Positions 50,442 to 59,709 are shown, counted from the stretch's first letter. The stretch is DNA of 64,000 nucleotides from Streptomyces sp. NBC_00457 (GCF_036014015.1 NZ_CP107905.1:6014001-6078000); one strand, 5' to 3'. Numbers and translations are program-made. The notes: generated by a model from the letters alone, not told the origin.

Positions 50442-51250
50442 AGCCTGCCCGTCACCTCGCTGATCAACTGCGCCGACTCCTCGGGGTTGAGGGCCTGCGC
50501 TCGCAGGATGCCATATTGCGCGAACATGTTGCCCAGGTGCGGCTGTTCGCTGACGAAGTAGCCGCCCCCTGGTGCTTCGGCGTACGCGATCTGCGTGCGC
50601 TCATCTGTCTCCAGCAGAGTCATCGAGCCGTTCAACCCGGCGTGGACTTCCCGGTCGGTCGGCATCACCTGGATCGTGACGTTGCGCCGCTGGCTCACCT
50701 CAAGTAGCTGGGTCAGCTGCTCCTTGAGGATGTGCTTGCCGCCGATCGGGCGCTTGAGTGTGTGCTCGTCCAGCACGAAACCGACGACAGGCACGGGCTT
50801 GCGCTGCAATACGCGCTGTCGGTCCAGGCGAGCGGCGGTCCTTGCCTCAAGCTCATCGTCCTCGTAGGGCGGGTTCTCCTGGCTGAAGACCGCCCGCGCG
50901 TACGCCTCGGTCTGAAGCAACCCCGGAATCACATGGTTCGCGTACATGTAGATCGCGGTGGCCTTCGCCTCCAGGTCCGCGTAGTCCTCGAACCACGACG
51001 GAAACCGGCTCGTCTTCAGCTTCCTGCCTGCGGCCAGAAGTGCACCTTGTGCACCCAGCACCTCGTCCGCGATCTCGACGAGCTTGCCCTTGGGTGGCCG
51101 CTCGCCTCGCTCCACCATGGCCACCTGGGACTTGGAGTACCCGACGTACTTGCCCAGCCCCTCCTGCGTCATCCCGGCGCGCTCGCGGAAGAACCTCAGC
51201 AACGAGCCGAACATCTCCAGGTTTCCCGAGCCCTGTTCACTCGCGTGCAC
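50438..51250 (-). CDS. XRE-type regulator with DUF5753
   Basis: 270 residues. HTH: SLLRFFRERAGMTQEGLGKY, then VGYSKSQVAMVERGERPPKG. The rest is the DUF5753 sensor domain typical of streptomycete regulators: IPGLLQTEAYARAVFSQENP, RLDRQRVLQRKPVPVVGFVL and MPTDREVHAGLNGSMTLLET. It is co-translated with the downstream DUF397 gene. The GTG at 51250 is supported by GGGGAGG five bases upstream; the longer frame has no site. Regulators of this kind control development or antibiotic genes, but no target is evident. Confidence 0.93.
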   Translation of the reverse strand: MHASEQGSGNLEMFGSLLRFFRERAGMTQEGLGKYVGYSKSQVAMVERGERPPKGKLVEIADEVLGAQGALLAAGRKLKTSRFPSWFEDYADLEAKATAIYMYANHVIPGLLQTEAYARAVFSQENPPYEDDELEARTAARLDRQRVLQRKPVPVVGFVLDEHTLKRPIGGKHILKEQLTQLLEVSQRRNVTIQVMPTDREVHAGLNGSMTLLETDERTQIAYAEAPGGGYFVSEQPHLGNMFAQYGILRAQALNPEESAQLISEVTGRL

Positions 51251-51333
51251 ACGAACCTCCCCAACTGCACAGCCCCGCACCACCCTTGCGAACCCCTGGT
51301 CACAGTATGTGACCGCGCGGAACCATTTGCGGC

Positions 51334-51753
51334 ATGAACGAGAGAATCGCCGCCCCCTGGATCCCGACCTGGATCCCCGCCTCCGGCCTCGCCCTCCGTC
51401 ACGCCGGCATCCACTTCGATGCCGTACGCATCAGGGGAGCTGCGGGGGAACGCGTCGCCAACGAGTTGATGTCGGCCACGGACTTCGACGCGGGCCCGGT
51501 CGTCCAGGAGTTCACCGGCGAACGGAACATGTACTTCCTGTTGCCCCCGCAAACCGCGTCAGCGCACCGCTGGCCGCCCGGCGTGCGCGCACTGACGCGC
51601 GGTGACGGCGTCCTGGCGTACGTGGGCGTACCGGCGCTGACGGGGACGACCTGGCCGTTGGGCTGGCGATCGGTTCCTACGGCGGAAGTGCCGTTTGTAA
51701 GGGCGGAGTTGCTGTGGGAAGTGGTGGATCAGGTGACCGGTGCTGCGCAGTGA
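51334..51753 (+). CDS. Hypothetical protein (XRE/DUF397 neighbour)
   Basis: 139 residues. MNERIAAPWIPTWIPASGLA, then ALRHAGIHFDAVRIRGAAGE and the C-terminal half with YVGVPALTGTTWPLGWRSVP. No cysteines or membrane segments. Proteins like this are common beside XRE/DUF397 pairs in streptomycetes, with an alpha/beta fold of unknown role. It is divergent from the regulator with 83 bp between starts. Confidence 0.8.
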   Translation: MNERIAAPWIPTWIPASGLALRHAGIHFDAVRIRGAAGERVANELMSATDFDAGPVVQEFTGERNMYFLLPPQTASAHRWPPGVRALTRGDGVLAYVGVPALTGTTWPLGWRSVPTAEVPFVRAELLWEVVDQVTGAAQ

Positions 51754-51793
51754 CCGTGGGGCCGCGTGCAAACCCCGGGTCCGCTCAAGGGCT

Positions 51794-52423
51794 TCAGAGG
51801 GTGGCGAACGGCGCCCGCGTCCGCGTGCCGTCCGGCAGCTCCCACGCGCCGGTGATGTGCCCGAGGGACCCCTCGGGCACCTCCGTGCCGGGTCGCGGGC
51901 GTCGATGCAGGCGGAGCACGGCCGTACTGCCGGCGAGGCGAAGCTCCGTGCCGTCCTGGTCGTCGGCGGCCGTGGCGGTGGAAGGGAGGGTGGGGCCGGC
52001 GTAGGAGTGGGCGACCTCATGGTCCGGGGTGTCGCTGATGCTCTGCGCCTGGGCCTGGACGCGGCCCTCCAGTAGGGCCAGCAACTGGGTTACCAGGACC
52101 GGGTCGTGGCAGCCGTCGTAGGCCCAGCGCTTGCCCAGCACGCCGTGTTCCATCGTGCCGACGAGGGCGTGGTCGGCGCCGTCGAGGGGGGCGCCTCGGT
52201 AGGTGAGCGGTATCAGGTAGGTGACCGGGTGTGGGCCGGACGTGTCCATGGCCGCCATGAACTCGATGCCGACCTCGCCCTCCGGGTCGTCCAGCCGGAA
52301 GCCGCCCGCCTTTGTCAACTCCGGGGCGCCCGCGCCGCCTTCGTACCAGGGGCGGGTCGGCAGCCAGGTGGTGAGCAGTTCCAGCTTGGTCGGCTTGAGG
52401 GTGGTGCGGTGGATGATCGCCAT
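51794..52423 (-). CDS. Maltokinase N-terminal cap-like domain protein
   Basis: 209 residues. Start MAIIHRTTLKPTKLELLTTW and LPTRPWYEGG match the cap domain at the N terminus of actinobacterial maltokinase (Mak). The kinase domain is absent, so this is a stand-alone cap-like protein. The middle (FMAAMDTSGPHPVTYLIPLT, then LVGTMEHGVLGKRWAYDG) follows the same cap pattern. Function unknown; it is not near trehalose or glucan genes here. Confidence 0.85.
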   Translation of the reverse strand: MAIIHRTTLKPTKLELLTTWLPTRPWYEGGAGAPELTKAGGFRLDDPEGEVGIEFMAAMDTSGPHPVTYLIPLTYRGAPLDGADHALVGTMEHGVLGKRWAYDGCHDPVLVTQLLALLEGRVQAQAQSISDTPDHEVAHSYAGPTLPSTATAADDQDGTELRLAGSTAVLRLHRRPRPGTEVPEGSLGHITGAWELPDGTRTRAPFATL

Positions 52424-52479
52424 GACCTCAGCCTCTCATCAGCCGTGGGGGAAAGCAGTTCCCCTTCCGCTGACCCGTC

Positions 52480-53319
52480 TCAGCGGAACGCCGCGATATT
52501 GCGGGCGGCCCAGTCGGCGAACGCGCGCGGGGCGCGGCCGAGGATCCGCTGGACGTCCGGGCTGATGCGCAGTTCGGCCGGGTTCGGGGAGCCGAGGATG
52601 TCCAGGGTGTCCTCGGCGAGCTCGGCCGGCATGCTGCGGGCCATGGCGGCCTTGGCCTCGTCGCGGGTGAGGCCGACGAACCGGACCGGCGAGCCCAGCG
52701 CGGCGGCGATGGCTTCCGTCTGCTGACGGGGGGTGATTACCTCCGGGCCGGTCAGCTCGTATACGTCGCCTGTGTGTCGGTCATTCAGCAGGCAGGCCGC
52801 CGCGACCTCGGCGATGTCCGCCGGGTCGATGATCGGCACCCCCACGTCGCCGAAGGGCGCGGCGACGACGCGCCGCGCGCGGATGGACTCGGCCCACCAC
52901 AGGGCGTTGGAGGCGAAGCCGCCCGGCCGCAGGATGACCCATTCCAGACCGGACTCCCGCAGCGTGTCCTCCACGGCGCGCATCGCGATCCGCGTGCGGC
53001 CGAAGGGCCTGGTCGCCACGCCCTGCGAGGAGAGCAGTACGACGCGGCGGACCCCGACGGCTGCTGCTTCGCCGATGATGTCGGCCGGGTTGGCCCCGGC
53101 GGCGTGCAGGTCGTGGGAGACCAGCACGAACAGCGCCTTCGCCCCGGCCAGCGCGGGCCGGAGGCCGGCCGGCTCGGCCAGGTCGGCAGCCACATGACGG
53201 ACGCCGTCCGGCACGTCCGCCGCGTGCCGTGAAACCGCCGTCACCTGCTCGCCTGCCTCGGCCAGTGCCCGCGTCAACGGCCGTCCCACATTCCCGGTAG
53301 CCCCGGTCACCACGATCAT
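52480..53319 (-). CDS. NAD(P)-binding NmrA-type oxidoreductase
   Basis: 279 residues. Rossmann motif MIVVTGATGNVGRPLTRALA at the N terminus, then ALFVLVSHDLHAAGANPADI, VLLSSQGVATRPFGRTRIAM and LEWVILRPGGFASNALWWAE. It is an atypical SDR of the NmrA/quinone-reductase-like group (relatives include QorB). It is divergent from an HxlR regulator, the usual redox- or quinone-linked pairing. Start ATG 53319. Confidence 0.93.
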   Translation of the reverse strand: MIVVTGATGNVGRPLTRALAEAGEQVTAVSRHAADVPDGVRHVAADLAEPAGLRPALAGAKALFVLVSHDLHAAGANPADIIGEAAAVGVRRVVLLSSQGVATRPFGRTRIAMRAVEDTLRESGLEWVILRPGGFASNALWWAESIRARRVVAAPFGDVGVPIIDPADIAEVAAACLLNDRHTGDVYELTGPEVITPRQQTEAIAAALGSPVRFVGLTRDEAKAAMARSMPAELAEDTLDILGSPNPAELRISPDVQRILGRAPRAFADWAARNIAAFR

Positions 53320-53384
53320 GATCAGCTCCCTGTTCGATGTCTTGTGTGGACTTCACGCTCACGCTAGGAGTAGGGCTAACTTTT

Positions 53385-53398
53385 GGTAAGGACATACC
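53385..53398. promoter_or_regulatory. Candidate HxlR operator
   Basis: GGTA-AGGACA-TACC lies between the divergent NmrA-type gene and the HxlR gene, with a second AGGTAAGC at 53402-53409. A plausible shared operator for both genes. Confidence 0.5.
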
Positions 53399-53416
53399 CT
53401 GAGGTAAGCTCCTCAC

Positions 53417-53797
53417 GTGGCGGGAGGCGCGCAGTTCATACAGGCCGGGGCAGGCAAGCCGTATGAGGTGTTTCACACCGACTGCGCCGCGCGCGATGTG
53501 GTCGACCACGTGACCAGCAAGTGGGGCGTCTGGGTGTTGATCTCCCTGCAGAGCAACGACCTCCGCTTCTACGAGCTGCGCGAGAGCATCCAGGGCATCA
53601 GCGAGAAGATGCTCGCCCAGACCCTGCGCGCGCTGGTCCAGGACGGCCTCGTCCGGCGCGAGGTCGAGCCGACGACACCGCCTCAGGTCACCTACGGGCT
53701 GACCGAGTTCGGCCGGGACGTCGGCGAGCCGCTGAAGGAGCTGTTCGACCGCATCACACGGCAACTGCCGCCTCGCAACGCGGGCAGCGCGGAATAG
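53417..53797 (+). CDS. HxlR-family regulator
   Basis: 126 residues. HxlR winged helix: CAARDVVDHVTSKWGVWVLI, then LRFYELRESIQGISEKMLAQ and TLRALVQDGLVRREVEPTTP, ending YGLTEFGRDVGEPLKELFDR. The Cys near the N terminus is at the position used for redox or quinone sensing in related regulators. Divergent from the NmrA-type gene, which it probably controls. GTG start at 53417. Confidence 0.95.
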   Translation: MAGGAQFIQAGAGKPYEVFHTDCAARDVVDHVTSKWGVWVLISLQSNDLRFYELRESIQGISEKMLAQTLRALVQDGLVRREVEPTTPPQVTYGLTEFGRDVGEPLKELFDRITRQLPPRNAGSAE

Positions 53798-53798
53798 G

Positions 53799-54421
53799 CC
53801 CCGGCATCTACCTCCACGGCTCCGCCACCCTCGGCGGCCTCCGCCCGCACAGTGACGTCGATGTCCTGGTGGTCGTACGGGAGCCCATGTCCCATGCTCA
53901 ACGCCGAGCCCTGGTCAAGGCGTTGATGGACGTGTCCGGCGGGGATTCCCGCCCAGTCGAGCTCATCGTCGTCGTACAGGACGCCGTACGGCCCTGGCGG
54001 TACCCGCCCACCTGCGAGTTCCTGTACGGGGAGTGGCTGCGGGGCGACTACGAGCGCGGCCTCGTCCCCGCTGTACGGCCCGCCACCCGCCGAACTCCTC
54101 GACCCCGTCCCGCACGACGACCTGAGGCGGGCGATCATCTCCGGAGTGCCGGGGCTGATGGGTGAGTTGGAGTCCGACACACGGAACGGGCTGCTCACCC
54201 TCGCCCGTGTGTGGACCACCCTCGCCACCGGCCGGATCCGCTCCAAGGACGCGGCCGCCGACTGGGCGATCGAGCGGCTACCGGCCGCCCACCGGCCCGT
54301 GCTCGCCCACGCACGTGCCGTCTACCTGAGGGAAGAGGAGGAACGGTGGGGGGACCTGCTTTCGGGTGTGCGGCCGTGCGCCGAGTTCCTGGTACGCGCC
54401 ATCTACGCTCACGCCTCGTAG
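53799..54421 (+). pseudogene. Decayed AadA-like aminoglycoside nucleotidyltransferase
   Basis: Two frames together spell an AadA/ANT(3'')-like enzyme. The first, from just after the HxlR stop, has the nucleotidyltransferase motif IYLHGSATLGGLRPHSDVDV, then ELIVVVQDAVRPWRYPPTCE and FLYGEWLRGDYERGLVP. The other frame continues LYGPPPAELLDPVPHDDLRR, then LLTLARVWTTLATGRIRSKD and AAADWAIERLPAAHRPVLAH. The first about 30 residues and about 25 residues at the junction (near 54068) are missing compared with AadA, and the frame changes there. So it is truncated and internally deleted; no start codon is evident. Not likely to be functional. Confidence 0.85.
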
Positions 54422-55083
54422 GGCTCCCCCACATCCCACGCCTGATACATCGCGTCCGCGAACGCCGCCGCGATCCTGTGCTCGCCGCTCGCGTTCGGGT
54501 GGGTGCCGTCGTAGGTGTCGAAGTTGATGTCGTACGACGGTGGCGGCGACGCCAGGAGGAGGGGGGAGCGGGGCTCGTCCAGGTCGGCCACCGCCTTGGC
54601 CAGCAGTTCGTTGAAGCGGGTGACCTGGGCGGCGAAGGCGGCGTCCGTGTCGGCGCGGACGTTCGGGATCACCGGGAGGACGACCATCCGCACCTTCGGG
54701 TTCGCCGCCCGCGCCGCCGTCACGAAGGCCCGGGCGTTCTGTGCCGTCTGGTCGGCGTTCGTGTAGAAGCCCAGGTCGATCAGGCCCAGGGAGACCAGGA
54801 GCACATCGGCCCGGCACGACCGCACCGCCTCGCCGATCAGCGGGGCCATGTGCAGCCAGCCCTCGCCCCAGCCGGCGAGATGGGCGCGGGGGAAGTCGGG
54901 GTCGGCGTACTCGTACGACGTGGGGGTGCCCGTGGCCTGGTCGTACAGCGTCTCGCGCGGGCCGACCAGCTTGTACGGGCCGCCGTACGTCTCGCGCAGG
55001 TGCTGCCACAGCCGGTAACGCCATGTGTGTTCGCCCGCGCTTCCGATCGTCTGGGAGTCGCCGACGGGCATGAACCTGAGCAT
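54409..55083 (-). CDS. SGNH/GDSL-family hydrolase
   Basis: 224 residues. Block I MPVGDSQTIGSAGEHTWRYR holds the nucleophile Ser in GDS; block III is near LLVSLGLIDLGFYTNADQ, and block V has the Asp/His pair in DGTHPNASGEHRIAAAFADA. It should hydrolyse esters. No signal peptide, so it is cytoplasmic or the start is elsewhere. ATG at 55083. The stop overlaps the AadA remnant by 13 bp. Confidence 0.93.
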   Translation of the reverse strand: MLRFMPVGDSQTIGSAGEHTWRYRLWQHLRETYGGPYKLVGPRETLYDQATGTPTSYEYADPDFPRAHLAGWGEGWLHMAPLIGEAVRSCRADVLLVSLGLIDLGFYTNADQTAQNARAFVTAARAANPKVRMVVLPVIPNVRADTDAAFAAQVTRFNELLAKAVADLDEPRSPLLLASPPPSYDINFDTYDGTHPNASGEHRIAAAFADAMYQAWDVGEPYEA

Positions 55084-55172
55084 CCGCTCATGATGGACGA
55101 TCAGCGGCGGCGGTGGGATGTGAAGCCCGACACGCTCCGTGAACGCGGGCGCGGGATGGCAGGCTTGGGGGC

Positions 55173-56141
55173 ATGCGCCGACTGCTCGCGTTCCTTGCCG
55201 GGGTTCTCCTCGTGGGTGTGTTCGCCCTGCCCGCCTCCGCCGCCGACGGCGACGAGACCTTCTCCATCAGCGACCCCCGCATCACCGAGTCCAGCGGCCT
55301 CGCCGCCTCACGCCAGCACCCGGGCATCTACTGGACGCACAACGACCAGGACGACGGCGCCTACCTGTACGCCGTCGACAGCGCCACCGGCAAGACCGTC
55401 GCGCGGATCACCATGACCGGCGTGGGCACGCCGCGCGACGTCGAGGCGATCGCCATCGGGCCGGACAACCAGATCTGGGTCGGCGACATCGGCGACAACG
55501 ACGGTGTCACCTGGCCCTATGTGTGGATCTACCAGCTGCCCGAGCCCAAGAACCTCACCGACCAGAGCGTGAAGGCCACGCAGTACGTCGTGAAGTACTC
55601 GAACGGTTCGCGGGACGCCGAGTCGATGGTCGTCCACCCCAAGACCGGGCGCGTCTACATCATCGACAAGCAGGAGGACGGCGGGCATCTCTACGAGGGC
55701 CCCGCCAAGCTCTCCGCCTCCGGGAGCAACGTCTTCAAGCCCGCCGCCGCCGTCGACCTGTGGGCCACCGACGCCGCCTTCTCGCCCGACGGCAAGCAGC
55801 TCGCCGTACGCGGATACTTCGGCGGGATCTCCTACGACTGGAACGACGGGAAGATCAAGCGGCAGGGGCGGATCAGCGTGCCGATCGGGCAGGGGGAGTC
55901 CGTCAGCTACAGCCTCGACGGCACGAAGCTGATGCTCGGGAGCGAGGGCGCGAACAGCGAGGTGGAGGCCAGGGACGCGCCCGACCGTGCCGACGAGTCC
56001 GAGTCGCCCTCCGGGAACGGGAGTTCGGCGGCGGGCGGGGACGGCGACGGCGACAGCGAAAGCTTGAAGATCGGCGCCATCGCCGTCGTCGCGACACTCG
56101 GCGTCGGCCTGTGGTTCAGGCGGCTGCTGCGGCGGTCGTAG
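55173..56141 (+). CDS. Exported beta-propeller protein with C-terminal anchor
   Basis: 322 residues. Signal peptide MRRLLAFLAGVLLVGVFALP with cleavage near ASA-AD. Then repeated WD/NHL-type blades (TESSGLAASRQHPGIYWTHN, IAIGPDNQIWVGDIGDNDGV, MVVHPKTGRVYIIDKQEDGG, WATDAAFSPDGKQLAVRGYF). A Ser/Gly/Asp-rich linker leads to a single C-terminal helix (LKIGAIAVVATLGVGLWFRR) that should anchor it in the membrane. No enzyme motif. The gene is divergent from the SGNH hydrolase gene. Confidence 0.9.
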   Translation: MRRLLAFLAGVLLVGVFALPASAADGDETFSISDPRITESSGLAASRQHPGIYWTHNDQDDGAYLYAVDSATGKTVARITMTGVGTPRDVEAIAIGPDNQIWVGDIGDNDGVTWPYVWIYQLPEPKNLTDQSVKATQYVVKYSNGSRDAESMVVHPKTGRVYIIDKQEDGGHLYEGPAKLSASGSNVFKPAAAVDLWATDAAFSPDGKQLAVRGYFGGISYDWNDGKIKRQGRISVPIGQGESVSYSLDGTKLMLGSEGANSEVEARDAPDRADESESPSGNGSSAAGGDGDGDSESLKIGAIAVVATLGVGLWFRRLLRRS

Positions 56142-56162
56142 GCCGCCCCGTCTCAGTCCTGC

Positions 56163-56588
56163 TCAGTCCTGCGGGTTCTCCGCCACCGGCCGCACCTCGT
56201 AGTGCAGCGTCCGCGTCCGCATCACCTTGTGGGTCAGCGGCACGAACACCCCTTGCAGGAAGGGGTACTTCTTCCGCAGCAGTCGGGCCGCGTGCTTGTC
56301 CTCGTCGCTGCCGTGGTCCAGGAGCCGGGCCCGCGCGCGGATCGCCGGACCGGTCGGGGCGCCGCGGACGGTGGAGGGCGCGATCTCCACCTCCGGGTTG
56401 TTGCGCAGGCGCTTCACCTTCGCGGCGGCGCCCGGGGTGCGGAAGTACGCGTGGTCACCCTCGACGGCGATGCTCACGGGGGTGCCGACTCCGGTGCCGT
56501 CCTTCTTGTGGCTGGTGAGGAGGACGGCCCACTGCTTGGTGAAGCGGGTGAGCTCGGGGCTCGTGCTCGTCGTATCCATGCCTTCCAT
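56163..56588 (-). CDS. PPOX-class F420-dependent oxidoreductase-like protein
   Basis: 141 residues with a split-barrel flavin/F420 fold. Conserved: VLLTSHKKDGTGVGTPVSIA, FRTPGAAAKVKRLRNNPEVE and VRGAPTGPAIRARARLLD. It may reduce small molecules with F420H2 or bind F420. Its start is 24 bp after the TetR stop on the same strand. ATG at 56588 or 56579; the ribosome site is unclear. Confidence 0.9.
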   Translation of the reverse strand: MEGMDTTSTSPELTRFTKQWAVLLTSHKKDGTGVGTPVSIAVEGDHAYFRTPGAAAKVKRLRNNPEVEIAPSTVRGAPTGPAIRARARLLDHGSDEDKHAARLLRKKYPFLQGVFVPLTHKVMRTRTLHYEVRPVAENPQD

Positions 56589-56611
56589 ACAGGCACCGAT
56601 CGCCTGCTCTG

Positions 56612-57388
56612 TCACCCTTCGCCGCGCCGGGCGACGAACACCTCCAGGCCGTCCAGGATCCGCTGCAGGCCGAACTCGAAGTGGTCGAAGTCGGGGCCGA
56701 AGGTGTCCTCGGAGAGGGAGGCCATCACCGGGTAGCGGCCCGACGCGAGGACCTTCTCCAGTGTCGGCACCTGGGCCTGCCAGAACTCCGCGTCCGTGAG
56801 GCCGGTCCGGCGCTCCGCCTCCTGCTGGTACAGCTGCGTGCGCGCCGCGCCGACGACGTACCCGTCGATCATGATGATCGCCGAGACCAGTTCGGGGTCG
56901 CTCAGCCCCATCGGCCGGATGAGCGTGAGCACTTTCTCCATGCCGTCGAGTGCGCTCGGGCCGAGGATCGGGCGGGTCTGGTTGACCTGGAGCAGCCAGG
57001 GGTGGCGCCGGTAGAGGTCGAGGGTGGCGCGGCCCAGGGCCTCCAGCGCCGAGCGCCAGTCGCCGTCGCCGAGGTCGGCCGGGTTCTCGGACGGCTTCTG
57101 GACGCGGTCCAGCATCAGGTCGAGCAGCTCGCCCTTGCCGGGGACATAGCGGTAGAGGGACATGGTGCCGGTGCCGAGTTCGGCGGCGACCCGGCGCATG
57201 GAGAGCGCCTCCAGGCCGTCCGCGTCCGCGATCCGGACGGCTGCCTCCACGATCTGGTCCACGCTCAGCCCCGGCTTCGGGCCGCGGCTGGGCCGTCGGC
57301 CGGTGTCCCACAGCAGTTCGAGCGTGCGCCCGATGTCGCCGCTGCCGCTGGTCTCCGTGGAGCCGGTACCGCCCTTGCCGCTCGTCAT
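56612..57388 (-). CDS. TetR-family repressor
   Basis: 258 residues. HTH: LSVDQIVEAAVRIADADGLE, then ALSMRRVAAELGTGTMSLYR and YVPGKGELLDLMLDRVQ. The C-terminal ligand-binding domain (LIRPMGLSDPELVSAIIMID) is the longer type found in antibiotic-export repressors. It is divergent from the DrrAB genes with a striking layered operator between them (57416-57459), so it probably represses both. The N-terminal Gly/Ser-rich 30 residues are extra. Confidence 0.93.
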   Translation of the reverse strand: MTSGKGGTGSTETSGSGDIGRTLELLWDTGRRPSRGPKPGLSVDQIVEAAVRIADADGLEALSMRRVAAELGTGTMSLYRYVPGKGELLDLMLDRVQKPSENPADLGDGDWRSALEALGRATLDLYRRHPWLLQVNQTRPILGPSALDGMEKVLTLIRPMGLSDPELVSAIIMIDGYVVGAARTQLYQQEAERRTGLTDAEFWQAQVPTLEKVLASGRYPVMASLSEDTFGPDFDHFEFGLQRILDGLEVFVARRGEG

Positions 57389-57415
57389 GTCGTTCAGCTT
57401 AGATCCTCGCGGAAA

Positions 57416-57459
57416 AATTGGGTACGCTGTACGCGCAATAGGGTACGGTGTACTCAATT
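57416..57459. promoter_or_regulatory. Layered operator between tetR-like and drrA-like genes
   Basis: GGGTACGCTGTAC (57420-57432) and GGGTACGGTGTAC (57441-57453) are direct repeats 21 bp apart, two helical turns. Each holds GTAC twice. The whole is framed by AATTGGGTAC (57416-57425) and GTACTCAATT (57450-57459). Confidence 0.8.
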
Positions 57460-57488
57460 GAGGAAAGGCCGATGAGGAGGGGGACCCC

Positions 57489-58460
57489 ATGAGTGACGGT
57501 TACGCGGTCCGGGCGGAAGGCCTGGAGAAGCGATACGGCGAGAAACGCGCCCTGGACGGCTTCGATCTCACCGTGCGCGAGGGCACCGTGCACGGCCTGC
57601 TCGGGCCGAACGGCGCCGGCAAGACCACCGCCGTCCGCATCCTGTCCACGCTCGTCCGGCTCGACGGCGGGAGCGCGACGGTGGCCGGCCTGGATGTCGT
57701 ACGGCATCCCCGCGACGTGCGCGCGAGGATCGGGCTGACCGGGCAGTACGCCGCCGTGGACGAGGTGCTCACCGGGCGGCAGAACCTGGAGATGTTCGGC
57801 CGGCTGTTCCACCTCGGCTCAAAGCGGGCGCGGCTGCGGGCCACCGAGCTGCTGGACCAGTTCGACCTGGCCGACGCCGCCGACAAGGGCGTAGGCGGCT
57901 ACAGCGGCGGCATGCGGCGCCGCCTCGACCTCGCCGCGTCGATGATCCTCGCCCCGGCGGTCCTCTTCCTGGACGAGCCGACGACCGGCCTCGACCCCCG
58001 CAGCCGCGGTGAAGTCTGGGAATCCGTACGGGCGTTGGTGGCCAGCGGCACCACCGTGCTGCTGACCACGCAGTATCTGGAGGAGGCCGACAAGCTGGCC
58101 TCCCGCATCACCGTCATCGACCAGGGGCGGTCCATCGCCGACGACACCCCGGACGGGCTGAAGAACCTCGTCGGCGGCGACCGCATCGAGGTCGTGGTCG
58201 CCGAGCGGTCCGACATCCCGCGCGTGGTGAAGGTGGTCGCCCGTGTCTCGGACGGCGAACCCGAGGCCGACGAGACCGAACTGCGCGTGCACGCGCCGGT
58301 GACCGACCGGGTGTCGGCCCTCACCGACGTCGCCCGCACCCTCCAGGACGAGGGTGTGCCGGTCGAGGACATAGGGCTGCGCAGGCCCAGCCTGGACGAC
58401 GTGTTCCTGCGGCTGACCGGACACCGTACGGAGAAGACCGAGAAGGAGGCCGCGAAGTGA
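57489..58460 (+). CDS. ABC exporter ATPase (DrrA-type)
   Basis: 323 residues. Walker [18 protein letters not shown], signature [15 protein letters not shown], Walker [15 protein letters not shown]. The C-terminal extension ([15 protein letters not shown]) is typical of DrrA proteins, which pump out antibiotics such as doxorubicin. ATG at 57489 follows GGAGGGGG. It overlaps the permease start by 4 bp (GTGA), and the TetR gene is divergent. Confidence 0.95.
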   Translation: MSDGYAVRAEGLEKRYGEKRALDGFDLTVREGTVHGLLGPNGAGKTTAVRILSTLVRLDGGSATVAGLDVVRHPRDVRARIGLTGQYAAVDEVLTGRQNLEMFGRLFHLGSKRARLRATELLDQFDLADAADKGVGGYSGGMRRRLDLAASMILAPAVLFLDEPTTGLDPRSRGEVWESVRALVASGTTVLLTTQYLEEADKLASRITVIDQGRSIADDTPDGLKNLVGGDRIEVVVAERSDIPRVVKVVARVSDGEPEADETELRVHAPVTDRVSALTDVARTLQDEGVPVEDIGLRRPSLDDVFLRLTGHRTEKTEKEAAK

Positions 58461-59278
58461 GCGCTCTCGACCTGACCGGGCACCCCACCCGCAGCCGCAC
58501 CTACTGGGCCCTCGCCGACTGCTGGAACATCGTCCGCCGCGGCCTCACCCACTACCAGCGCCAGCCCGTCAACATCGCCTGGCAGCTGGGCTTCCCGATC
58601 CTGTCCGTCCTCCTCTACGGCTATGTCTTCGGCAGCGCCATGAAGGTGCCCGGCGGCGGGAACTACCAGGACTTCCTGATGCCGGGCATGTTCGTGATGA
58701 CCATGGCCTTCGGCTTCATCAACACGGCGACCGTCGTGGTGTACGACTCCACCAAGGGCGTCATCGACCGGTTCCGCTCCATGCCGATGGCCTCCTCCGC
58801 GGTCGTCGCCGGACGCGGGGTGACCGACCTCGTCGTGGCCTGCGCGGAACTCGGCATCATGATGCTGACGGCGTTCGCGATGGGCTGGCGGCCGGACGGC
58901 GGCTTCGGCTTCCTCGCCGCCTTCGGATTGCTGTTGTGGCTCCGGTTCGCGCTGATCTGGATCGGCGTGTGGCTGGGTCTGCTCGTACCCAACCCCGAGG
59001 CGGCGGGCGGACTGTTCGCGGTCGCCTTCCCGCTGACGATGATCTCCAGCATTTTCGTCGCCCCGCAGCTGATGCCGGACTGGCTCGGCTGGGTCGCGGC
59101 CTGGAACCCGATCTCCTCCACGGCGGCGGCCACCCGCGACCTCTTCGGCTCACCGGGCGCGACCGGCGACTCCTGGGTCGAGCAGCACGCCCTGCTGATG
59201 GCGGGAGTCTGGCCGGTGATCCTCACACTGATCTTCCTGCCGCTCGCTGTACGGCGGTTCCAGAAGCTCAGCCGCTGA
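58457..59278 (+). CDS. ABC exporter permease (DrrB-type)
   Basis: 273 residues with six membrane segments of the ABC-2 type. [20 protein letters not shown], then [40 protein letters not shown] and the late [12 protein letters not shown] end. It forms the channel for the DrrA-type ATPase. GTG 58457 overlaps the ATPase stop. The substrate is unknown; TetR control suggests a self-made or environmental antibiotic. Confidence 0.94.
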   Translation: MSALDLTGHPTRSRTYWALADCWNIVRRGLTHYQRQPVNIAWQLGFPILSVLLYGYVFGSAMKVPGGGNYQDFLMPGMFVMTMAFGFINTATVVVYDSTKGVIDRFRSMPMASSAVVAGRGVTDLVVACAELGIMMLTAFAMGWRPDGGFGFLAAFGLLLWLRFALIWIGVWLGLLVPNPEAAGGLFAVAFPLTMISSIFVAPQLMPDWLGWVAAWNPISSTAAATRDLFGSPGATGDSWVEQHALLMAGVWPVILTLIFLPLAVRRFQKLSR

Positions 59279-59343
59279 TCGGTACGGATGTGCGCGGCGC
59301 CGCCCCCGGGCTGAGACTGGAAGGGGGCGAGTCAGGAGGAATC

Positions 59344-59709
59344 ATGACGGCGGCGACGAAGGAAGGTACCGCGGTCGCCCTTGAAGGCGAGGGTGTGGAA
59401 CTGCGCAAGACCGAACTCGGTGGCGAGATGAGCGTGGCATTCATCCACCTGCCGAAGGGCACGGACATGGAGCCGGCCATGAAGGGCCTGCCCGATGACA
59501 TGTGCCAGTGCCCCCACTGGGGCTATGTGTTCAAGGGCCGTCTCCAGCTGAAGACGGCCGAGGGCGACGAAACGTACGAAGCGGGTCAGGCCTTCTACTG
59601 GGCACCCGGCCACATTCCGGTGGCGCTGGAGGACGTCGAGTTCATGGACTTCTCGCCGACGCCGGAGTTCGACCGCGTCATCGACCACGTGAAGTCCCAG
59701 ATGGGCTGA
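59344..59709 (+). CDS. Cupin-domain protein
   Basis: 121 residues. Beta-barrel with MSVAFIHLPKGTDMEPAMKG, HWGYVFKGRLQLKTAEGDET and AGQAFYWAPGHIPVALEDVE: the HxxxxxxG and PxxxH pattern of single cupin domains, metal-binding His present. Function unspecified. GGAGGAATC precedes the ATG. A bidirectional terminator follows, shared with serC. Confidence 0.9.
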   Translation: MTAATKEGTAVALEGEGVELRKTELGGEMSVAFIHLPKGTDMEPAMKGLPDDMCQCPHWGYVFKGRLQLKTAEGDETYEAGQAFYWAPGHIPVALEDVEFMDFSPTPEFDRVIDHVKSQMG

